Assembly: GCA_037190665.1 (NCBI GenBank)
Contig: JBBCJT010000136.1
Span: forward strand, 1 to 64,000
DNA from: JBBCJT01 sp037190665
GTDB taxonomy: Bacteria; Pseudomonadota; Alphaproteobacteria; Acetobacterales; Acetobacteraceae
DNA length: 64,000 nt
Direction of reading: 5' to 3'
Part shown: piece by piece, positions 57,667 to 64,000 of the stretch
Layout: each line of letters opens with the position of its first letter
Position numbering within the stretch: the first letter of the stretch is position 1
Notes under the pieces: model-generated
Databases searched by the model: none
Seen by the model: only the letters and a program-made list of their open reading frames with translations
What the model was told of the DNA's origin: nothing
Made by a program: the position numbers and the translations under genes

Positions 57667-58359
57667 ATGGCTCTCTCGACCAAGTTCGGCCTCGCAGCGG
57701 CATTTGCAGTGGCCATCGGCGTCGGCTCCGCGCATGCGGCGCTGAGCATCGTCTCCTCCGTCGGCGGCGCACCGACCGGGGTGAACAAGTGGAACATGGA
57801 TGCCGATGCACCGGCGGGCCTGACGGTTACGCTGACCCCGGATGCGGCGTTCGTGACCGGCAGCGTGTCCGGCATCTATGCCGCGCCGTACCTCTCGGGC
57901 GGCAACGGCCTGGGCTTCGGGTCGGGCGGCGGCGATCAGCCGGACGGCCAGGACACGACCCGGTACCTGACCACCGGTTCGACCGGCGCCAAGCCGACGG
58001 CGGCAGTAGAGATCGCGTTCGCGGACGCGCAGATGTATCTCGGCCTGCTCTGGGGCTCCGTCGACGACTACAACACCCTGCAATTCTATGACGGCGCCAC
58101 GCTGGTCGGCACGCTCACCGGCATCGACGTGCTGGCCTCGCCCACCGGCGATCAGGGTGTGAACGGCACCGTCTACGTGAACATCAACTCGGACATCGCC
58201 TTCAACCGGGTCGTCTTCACCAGCAGCCAGTTCGCCTTCGAGTTCGATAACCTCGCCTGGAACGACCGGCCCATCCCGGCTCCGGAGCCCGCCTCGCTGG
58301 CGCTGCTCGGGACCGCGCTGATCGGCCTGGGCGTCGCATCCCGCCGTCGCCGCGGCTGA
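57667..58359 (+). CDS. PEP-CTERM sorting-domain protein
   Basis: 230-residue exported protein. A signal peptide (LAAAFAVAIGVGSAHA) precedes a beta-rich domain (residues 25-200) with VYVNINSDIAFNRVVFTSSQ. The C-terminus is a classic PEP-CTERM tail: IPAPEPASLALLGTALIGLG followed by VASRRRRG, with the PEP motif, a membrane helix and an Arg cluster. Exosortase EpsH/XrtA would cut here; no exosortase is in the window. The sigma-54 promoter upstream fits the PrsK/PrsR/RpoN control reported for PEP-CTERM genes. ATG 57667 has AGGGGA 9 bases upstream. Confidence 0.92.
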   Translation: MALSTKFGLAAAFAVAIGVGSAHAALSIVSSVGGAPTGVNKWNMDADAPAGLTVTLTPDAAFVTGSVSGIYAAPYLSGGNGLGFGSGGGDQPDGQDTTRYLTTGSTGAKPTAAVEIAFADAQMYLGLLWGSVDDYNTLQFYDGATLVGTLTGIDVLASPTGDQGVNGTVYVNINSDIAFNRVVFTSSQFAFEFDNLAWNDRPIPAPEPASLALLGTALIGLGVASRRRRG

Positions 58360-58380
58360 TTGGATCCGACGTCCTACGGG

Positions 58381-58416
58381 GGGCGGCTCCTGGGGGGGAG
58401 CCGCCCTTCGCTTTTC
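58381..58416. terminator. Bidirectional terminator
   Basis: GGGCGGCTCC (58381-58390) and GGAGCCGCCC (58397-58406) form a 10-bp stem around a 6-base loop, followed by TTCGCTTTTC. It lies between the convergent PEP-CTERM and PP2C phosphatase genes. Confidence 0.8.
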
Positions 58417-59147
58417 TACAGCGTGACGACGACGGCGGTGACGTTGTCGGATGACCGGGCGGCTACGGCCGCCGCCACCAGCCGTTCGGCCGCGCCGTCC
58501 TCCGCCAGCAGCGTGCCGATCTCGTCGGCCGGCAATGTCTTGCTCAATCCGTCGCTGCACAGCAGGAACCGGTCGCCCGGGGCGGTGCGGTCGGTGGTCT
58601 TGTCGAGCGCGAAGTCCGCGGCGGCGCCGACGGCACGGGTGATGACGTTGGCGCGGGGGTGGCTCTCGGCCTGTTCCGGTTCGAGCATGCCGGCGTCCAC
58701 CATCTCCTGCACCAGCGAGTGGTCGCGGGATATCTGCGTCAGCACGCCGTCCCGCAGCAGATAGGCGCGGCTGTCGCCGGCCCAGAGGCAGGCGTAGTGG
58801 CCGCCGCGGGCGATCAGCACCACCACCGTCGTCGCCAGCACCACCTCCGGCCCGCGCGTGGCGGCCATCGCGCGCAGTTCCAGGTTCGCCGCCGCGAGGC
58901 GCAGCCGCACCTGGGCCAGCAGCTCGGCCCCCGACAGCCCGCCGGGAATGGCGCTGAGCGCCGCCGCGACGGTGGCGGAGGCGACATCGCCCGACTGGTG
59001 CCCCCCCGCCCCGTCGGCGACCGCCCACAGGCCGATGTCCTGGCGCTCGACGAAGGAATCCTCGTTGTACGGCCGCCCGCCGGGGTGCGAGGCGGCGAGG
59101 CTGTGCACGGCAGCCGCCGGGGCAGCCTGGAGCGTCTGTTCGCTCAT
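58416..59147 (-). CDS. PP2C-family protein phosphatase (T6SS-linked, Stp/PppA-like)
   Basis: 243-residue Mn2+/Mg2+-dependent Ser/Thr phosphatase. Metal-binding motifs: GGRPYNEDSFVER, WAVADGAGGH, LCSDGLSKTL and SSDNVTAVVV. In type VI secretion loci such phosphatases (PppA/Stp) reverse phosphorylation by kinase PpkA and hold the apparatus off. It overlaps tagF by 4 bases, and tagF overlaps tssM. Confidence 0.9.
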   Translation of the reverse strand: MSEQTLQAAPAAAVHSLAASHPGGRPYNEDSFVERQDIGLWAVADGAGGHQSGDVASATVAAALSAIPGGLSGAELLAQVRLRLAAANLELRAMAATRGPEVVLATTVVVLIARGGHYACLWAGDSRAYLLRDGVLTQISRDHSLVQEMVDAGMLEPEQAESHPRANVITRAVGAAADFALDKTTDRTAPGDRFLLCSDGLSKTLPADEIGTLLAEDGAAERLVAAAVAARSSDNVTAVVVTL

Positions 59148-59779
59148 GGATCGGCCATCATGCTGGCTAGGTCGGGCAGGGTACGGGCGGCGAAAGCGCG
59201 CGGCGCGACGCGGGGCGCGCCCGCGGTCCACCACAGCGACAGCGCCGGGTCGGCGAGCAGCCGCGCGAGGAGCGGCCAGGCGGCGTCGAGCCCGCCGGCT
59301 TCGGGCAGGGCGGCGCTTTCGGGCAGGAAGCCCAGCTCCGGCGTGCCGGCCTCGGCGAGTGCCGTGGTCAGCGCCTCGGGTTCGAGGTCGTGTTCGATGG
59401 CGGCGAGGGCGGGGCCCTCGATGGCGGCGAACCAGCTCTCGCAGGCGGCGAGGCCGGCCGGGTCGGCGCCGGGCAGGATCAGCGCGGCCGTGAGCGGGAA
59501 GCGGCGGCCGACGCGGTCCACGCTCGGCAGCAGCACGCCGGCCGCGGCATCGGGACCGCAGGCGCCGGCGGCCAGCGCGAAGCGCCAGACCGGCGCTTCC
59601 ATGTAGGCGGCGTCGAACTCCTCGCCCAGCGCGGCCTGCGCGGCGGCCATGCCGGCGGCGAGCCAGCCGTCCCAGGGCTGGGCGAAAGAAGCGGGAAGCC
59701 CCGCGCGCAGGAAATCCCCCCGCGCGGGGATCTTGCCGGCGAAGCCGGCGGCAAGCGTCAGGGCGCCAGCGCCGGACAC
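59144..59779 (-). CDS. tagF: Type VI secretion-associated protein TagF
   Basis: 211 residues. FAGKIPARGDFLRAGLPASF with WDGWLAAGMAAAQAALG near the N-terminus and RVGRRFPLTAALILPGADPA are the DUF2094/TagF marks. TagF represses T6SS assembly post-translationally, often through Fha. Start 59779 is inside the 3' end of tssM (22-base overlap). Confidence 0.9.
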   Translation of the reverse strand: MSGAGALTLAAGFAGKIPARGDFLRAGLPASFAQPWDGWLAAGMAAAQAALGEEFDAAYMEAPVWRFALAAGACGPDAAAGVLLPSVDRVGRRFPLTAALILPGADPAGLAACESWFAAIEGPALAAIEHDLEPEALTTALAEAGTPELGFLPESAALPEAGGLDAAWPLLARLLADPALSLWWTAGAPRVAPRAFAARTLPDLASMMADP

Positions 59780-62700
59780 CGGAACTCCGTCAGCTCGCGG
59801 AGCGCGAAGGGATTGAACACCGATCCGGCGAGAAGCTGGAAGGTGGCCGACCGCTCACCCACCGCGAAGGATACGGTGTAGGCCTCCGGCCGCCCGGTGG
59901 GGCGGATCTGCCCCTGCTGGAACAGCCGGAACAGCGCCCACGGTCCCTGCGCCTGCAACGCCCCGCCCCCGCCCAGCGGCGGCGGATCGAAGACGAGGCG
60001 CAGGTTGCGCATGCCGGTCTGCCCCGGCCACGTGATCGCCGTCGGTCGCGGCGGGCCGTGTGCGTAGGTGACGGTCACGCCGTCGAGGTCGAGCGTGACC
60101 TGCCGCGCGCCGGCGTCGAGGTCCTGCGGGACGATGTCGAACCGCACGGTGGGCTGGGTGCCGCCGGCGGGGAAGAACGTCTCCCGGATCGTCGCCGCGC
60201 GCTGGAACTGGGCGAGGTCGCCCGGCGTGATCGGCGGCGCGACCCCGTCCATCGGCTGCAGCCGCCAGGTGCGCTGCGAGGTGTCCACGTAGGGGCGGAG
60301 CTGGGTGTTGAAGAAAGCGTCGAGCGCGCCGCCCGGCGCCATCAGCCGCGCGAAATCGTCGATCGGGACCTCGGCCTCCGACCGCGCGAAGGGGAAGCGG
60401 CCGGCCAGCGCCCGGCAGAGCTGCGCCGGCCCGCCGGGTCCGTTGAACGCCGCCGCCGCCGCCGCCTTCGCCCCGCCGCCGCGCATGGCGTTGCCCTGCT
60501 GGGCGATGGTGCGGATCCAGCGGTTGATCGGGTCCGGCTGGCGCTGCGCCTCCGTCATCAGCACCTGCCCGGGGTCGATGCCCGTCGGCGCGGCGGGGGC
60601 GGCGGCCTGCACGTTGGACAGCCGCGCGAGCTGCTGCTGGAGGTCGTTCATCGCGCGGAACAGCAGGTCGATCGGTGCGGCGCCGGTGCCCGACCCCACC
60701 GCGTCGCGCAGCGGCTTGAACGCGTCGTCCACCATCTTGCCCGGCGGATCGGGCTGCGGCTGGCCGGCCTGCGCCTGTCCGAGCACGCCCGCGATCCGCT
60801 GCGCCGCACCGCCGCCCTGCTGGCCCTGCTGCTGCTCGGCCGCCTGCTGCGCCTTCGCGATGTCCTCCGGCGGCTGGGTGAGCAAGGTCTGCCGCGCGAT
60901 CGCGACCAGCAGCTCCTTCATCGGCGAACCGGGGGAGGAGAGCAGGTAGAGGTCCTGCGTGGCCTGGCCGATGGTGCGGAACGGCACGGTGTTCAGGTCG
61001 GCGATCATCTCCCGCCAGACCTTGATGTACTCCTCCGAGTAGAGGCGGATCACCGCCTGCTCCAGCTCGCGCAGTTGCGGACTGTCGGGATCGAGCTGCT
61101 GGCGCGCGCCGAGGATCCAGCTTTCCTCCGCCACCTGCTTGGCGATGCCGCCGAGCGCGGGGAGCAGCACGCGGTGGAACCCGTCCACGGTGAAGAAGCC
61201 GGGCACGCCCTCGGTCAACGGCTTGCCGGACCCGCGCGTGAACACCCGCTCGCCCGCCGCGCCTGCGGCTTCCGCCGGCGTCCAGCCCCGCACCGCGAGT
61301 GCCGGGGCCGAGGAGCGGATGCGAGCATAGACCCGGTCGGCCAGCGGCATGCGGCTGAACACCACCCGCGCGTCCTGCACCAGCGCGCCGTCGAGCGGGT
61401 AGTCGGGCAGCGGCCCGTCCAGCATCGCCGCGAGGTGGAGCTTCAGCCGCTCCCGCAGCGGCGCGTTCACCGGGCCGGGCAGGTCGGCCTGCCAGGAGTA
61501 GTCCATCCAGGCCTTCACCAGCTCGGCGTCCATCGGACCCTTGTTGCCGAGCATCAGGTAGACGCGCGTGCCCTCGTAGAGCAGGTCGGGCTGGTTCAGC
61601 GCGCCGCGAAGCTGCGTCTCCAGCCGCGCGATCAGCCGCGGCAGCAGGATGCGGTCCAGCGCGCGGCGATAGACGACGGCGGAGGCGGCGCGGAACTTCT
61701 CCCCCTGGTCGAAGCCGAACCGGGCCACGTCGCGCGGGGGCGCGTCCGGGCCGAAGGGCAGGGCGCGGGCCTGATCCAGCAGCGGCACCACGCGCGGCAG
61801 GTCGGTGCCGTTCTGCACCGGATCGGTCGGCGCGGCCCGCACCGCGGTCTCGTAGGCGGCGAAGGCGCGTTCGGCCTCGGCGACCTGCACGTTGCCCGCC
61901 TGCTGCGCCTGCCACACCGCGAAGCCGCCGCCGAGGAGGCCGAGCAGCGCGAGCGCCCACACGGCGGCCGCGATCGCCCGTCGGCGCACGGCGGCACCGG
62001 GATTGCGCGCGCCCAGCATCGCCTCGCCGAAGATCACCTCGGTCACGAGCCGGTTGAGGAAGTAGGACCGTCCCGCCTGCGGCCGCAGGCTCGGCGCGCG
62101 GCGCTGGTCCACGCCGAAGCTGCGCGCGAGCGTGGCGGTCAGCCGGTCGATCGGCGTGCCTTCCTGCGTGCCGGAGGCGAGGTAGACGCCGCGCAGGAAC
62201 GGCGCGGGGTCGAGCCGCGTGCCGCCGAAGGCTTCCTGCAGGAACTCGCCCAGCGGCGCTTCCATCGAGGCGACCTGCGCGGGGAAGCCCGCGATGAGCG
62301 CGCGGCGTTCGGGCGAACGCTCGGCCTGCAGCCGGTCGAGCAGCCGCTGCTGGAGGCGTTCGACCAGCGCGCGGAACTCCGTGCCGAAGGCGGCGAGCGG
62401 GCCGGCTTCCTTCGATTCCAGCGGGAAGGTCGTGCCCCAGACCTGCGCGCGGCGGTCCTTGTCGAGGTCGTCGAAGAATTCGGTGAAGCCGGCGAGCAGG
62501 TCGGCCTTGGTCAGCAGCGCATAGACCGGCAGCGTCGTGCCCAGTCGCTCGTTCAGCTCCTTCACGCGGCGGCGGATGGCCCGCGCGTGCGCGAGGCGTT
62601 CGTCCTTCGGCGCGGCTGCGATGTCGGCGACCGAGATCGCGACGATCACGCCGTTCAGCGGATTGCGCGGGCGGGTGCGGCGCAGCAGGTCGAGGAAGCT

Positions 62701-63282
62701 GTCCCAGCCGGCCTTGTCCACCGACGCATCGGAATCCTGCGTCGTGTAGCGGCCGGCGGTGTCGATCAGCACCGCGTTGTCGGTGAACCACCAGTCGCAC
62801 AGCCGCGTGCCGCCGACGCCCGCGACCGCGCCCTGGCCCATCTCCGCCGCGAGCGGGAATTGCAGCCCGGCGTTCAGCAGCGCGGTGGTCTTGCCCGCGC
62901 CGGGCGGGCCGATGATCACGTACCAGGGCTGCTCATACAGGTAGCCGCGCGTGCCGCGCGCCTTGCGCAGCAGCGTCAGCGCCTTGGCGAGCTTGTCGCG
63001 GATCGCGGCCTGCTCCTCGGCCGCGCGCTCCTCGGACGGGTCGGCGGCGGCGGCGCCTGCCACCAGCGCCTCGTCCGCCTTCACCCGCTTGCGCTGGATC
63101 AGCCAGTTCGCGGCACTCCAGACCGCGCCCACGATCAGGATCGCGACGAACCGCGCGAGCGCGCCTTCCAGCGGCCGCAGCCCGAAGACCTCGAGCAGCG
63201 GTCCGAACACCCAGATCAGCACGACGAGCAGCAGCACGCCGATGCCGGACAGGACCCACAGGGAGCGGAGGATGGACATCAT
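59758..63282 (-). CDS. tssM: Type VI secretion membrane protein TssM (IcmF)
   Basis: 1174 residues. Two N-terminal helices (LWVLSGIGVLLLVVLIWVFG, FVAILIVGAVWSAANWLIQ) and a third near 430 anchor it in the inner membrane. The cytoplasmic NTPase has Walker A IGPPGAGKTTALLNAGLQFP and VLIDTAGRYTTQDS; the periplasmic half has a large IcmF-related domain ending in a C-terminal beta domain, which contacts TssJ. It spans the envelope in the TssJLM complex. ATG 63282 has AGGGGGA upstream; ATG 63279 is equally close. Confidence 0.96.
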   Translation of the reverse strand: MMSILRSLWVLSGIGVLLLVVLIWVFGPLLEVFGLRPLEGALARFVAILIVGAVWSAANWLIQRKRVKADEALVAGAAAADPSEERAAEEQAAIRDKLAKALTLLRKARGTRGYLYEQPWYVIIGPPGAGKTTALLNAGLQFPLAAEMGQGAVAGVGGTRLCDWWFTDNAVLIDTAGRYTTQDSDASVDKAGWDSFLDLLRRTRPRNPLNGVIVAISVADIAAAPKDERLAHARAIRRRVKELNERLGTTLPVYALLTKADLLAGFTEFFDDLDKDRRAQVWGTTFPLESKEAGPLAAFGTEFRALVERLQQRLLDRLQAERSPERRALIAGFPAQVASMEAPLGEFLQEAFGGTRLDPAPFLRGVYLASGTQEGTPIDRLTATLARSFGVDQRRAPSLRPQAGRSYFLNRLVTEVIFGEAMLGARNPGAAVRRRAIAAAVWALALLGLLGGGFAVWQAQQAGNVQVAEAERAFAAYETAVRAAPTDPVQNGTDLPRVVPLLDQARALPFGPDAPPRDVARFGFDQGEKFRAASAVVYRRALDRILLPRLIARLETQLRGALNQPDLLYEGTRVYLMLGNKGPMDAELVKAWMDYSWQADLPGPVNAPLRERLKLHLAAMLDGPLPDYPLDGALVQDARVVFSRMPLADRVYARIRSSAPALAVRGWTPAEAAGAAGERVFTRGSGKPLTEGVPGFFTVDGFHRVLLPALGGIAKQVAEESWILGARQQLDPDSPQLRELEQAVIRLYSEEYIKVWREMIADLNTVPFRTIGQATQDLYLLSSPGSPMKELLVAIARQTLLTQPPEDIAKAQQAAEQQQGQQGGGAAQRIAGVLGQAQAGQPQPDPPGKMVDDAFKPLRDAVGSGTGAAPIDLLFRAMNDLQQQLARLSNVQAAAPAAPTGIDPGQVLMTEAQRQPDPINRWIRTIAQQGNAMRGGGAKAAAAAAFNGPGGPAQLCRALAGRFPFARSEAEVPIDDFARLMAPGGALDAFFNTQLRPYVDTSQRTWRLQPMDGVAPPITPGDLAQFQRAATIRETFFPAGGTQPTVRFDIVPQDLDAGARQVTLDLDGVTVTYAHGPPRPTAITWPGQTGMRNLRLVFDPPPLGGGGALQAQGPWALFRLFQQGQIRPTGRPEAYTVSFAVGERSATFQLLAGSVFNPFALRELTEFRCPALAP

Positions 63283-63295
63283 CGCACTGTCCCCC

Positions 63296-64000
63296 TCACG
63301 GCCGCTGCAGCACGACTTCGATGCGCCGGTTCGCCTCCCGCCCGTCGGGCGTGGCGTTGGACGCGATCGGTTCCGCATCCGCCTTGCCTTCAAAGCGGAT
63401 GCGGTCGGGGGACCGCAGCGTGTTGAGGATGATCTTCATCGCGGATTCGGCACGGGCGGCGGAAAGCTGGAAGTTGGACGGGAAGCGCACGGTGCGGATC
63501 GGCACGTTGTCGGAGTGGCCCTGCACCGTGACCTTGCCTTCCTCTTCCGCGAGCGCCGATCCGATGCGCTCCAGCAGCGGCACGAAGCGCGGTGAGACAT
63601 CGGCGGAGCCGGAGCCGAACATGCCCGTGCCCCTGATGCGCACGACCGGCCGGCGCTCGTCGCCCACCACGGCGACCAGCCCCTGGTCGATCTCCGGCTT
63701 GAGGAAGGTGCGCAGCCGATCCAGCGTCGAGGGTTCCGGCGGCGCTTCGGGCGGCGGTGGAGGCGGTGGCGGCGGCGCGATCACGGGGGCGACACGCGCG
63801 ATCTGCGGCTGCGGATCGGGCGGCGCCTTGATCATCCGCTCGAACGCTGAATCCGAACTGTCGGCGAGCCCGCTGGACGCCCAGAACCAGATGCCGCCGA
63901 CGCCGAGCAATGCCGCGACCACGCCCACCCAGGAAGGCACGCCCGCACGCGCGGGGCGGTAGGGGCGGGCGGCGCCGCGCCAGCGCGGCGACAGTTCCGG
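63296..64000 (-). CDS. tssL: TssL-like/OmpA-domain T6SS protein, partial
   Basis: The gene enters from beyond base 64,000; 234 C-terminal residues are seen. A membrane helix (VVAALLGVGGIWFWASSGLA) leads to a Pro-rich periplasmic linker and an OmpA domain with the peptidoglycan motif VQGHSDNVPIRTVRFPSNFQ followed by LSAARAESAMKIILNTL and NRRIEVVLQ. This fits the C-terminal half of 'evolved' TssL. The stop is 14 bases from the tssM start. A TagL or other OmpA-like T6SS protein cannot be excluded because the DotU domain is outside the window. Confidence 0.85.
   Translation of the reverse strand, partial: PELSPRWRGAARPYRPARAGVPSWVGVVAALLGVGGIWFWASSGLADSSDSAFERMIKAPPDPQPQIARVAPVIAPPPPPPPPPEAPPEPSTLDRLRTFLKPEIDQGLVAVVGDERRPVVRIRGTGMFGSGSADVSPRFVPLLERIGSALAEEEGKVTVQGHSDNVPIRTVRFPSNFQLSAARAESAMKIILNTLRSPDRIRFEGKADAEPIASNATPDGREANRRIEVVLQRP

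Overview
The window is a GC-rich bacterial chromosome segment. It has almost no non-coding space, many ATGA/TGATG stop-start overlaps and frequent GTG/TTG starts. Several gene neighbourhoods point to an alphaproteobacterium, most likely Rhodospirillales/Acetobacteraceae (a Roseomonas-like organism): mutM / enoyl-CoA hydratase / rpsT / dnaA, proA / nadD / rsfS / rlmH, and etfB / etfA / 3-hydroxybutyryl-CoA dehydrogenase. The many ABC, TRAP and TTT substrate-binding proteins fit this too. The taxon is inferred from gene content and order, not from a search. I see no transposase, integrase, phage gene, rRNA or CRISPR array; the only RNA gene I can support is a tRNA-Ala(GGC).

Layout. 1-1,824: end of an ABC permease, a TauD-type dioxygenase and an RraA-like protein. 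1,960-4,345: YgjP-type metalloprotease, a membrane-anchored coiled-coil protein and an MgtC-like protein. 4,456-6,938: short cytochrome bd (CioAB type) with a 31-residue partner. 7,093-10,779: proA, a secreted hydratase-like protein, nadD fused in frame to rsfS, and rlmH. 10,812-14,644: a VapB-like antitoxin with a toxin remnant, a peptide-type binding protein, an FkbM methyltransferase and a phasin-like protein. 14,773-17,964: HtrA protease and a two-component system whose kinase seems to start at CTG. 18,022-20,168: small secreted protein, unknown protein and TPR protein. 20,556-32,639: tRNA-Ala, acetoacetyl-CoA synthetase, uppP, TRAP binding protein, MscS-like channel, MFS transporter, HIG1-like protein, etfBA and two dehydrogenases.

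33,606-48,327 is the most interesting part. Two face-to-face operons each carry a complete polyamine-type ABC importer and a paralogous crotonase. Operon 1 adds an acyl-CoA ligase. Operon 2 adds an NtaA-family flavin monooxygenase and has a RutE-like reductase divergent from its promoter. Between the operons lie two paralogous TetR genes that converge and overlap by 19 bp. Both operon promoters carry the inverted repeat TGAC-N6-GTCA. Both crotonases lack the first catalytic glutamate. I read this as one regulon for uptake and CoA-dependent breakdown of an unidentified nitrogenous compound.

48,393-64,000 holds cbpA/cbpM, an atypical pyruvate kinase, a Bug-type binding protein, dnaA, rpsT, enoyl-CoA hydratase, mutM, an HTH protein and ubiE. 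Next comes a PEP-CTERM protein with a consensus sigma-54 promoter. The window ends in the edge of a type VI secretion locus (PP2C phosphatase, tagF, tssM, partial tssL). Dispersed palindromic repeats occur between genes: three copies of a ~120-140 bp element, and clusters of triloop hairpins.
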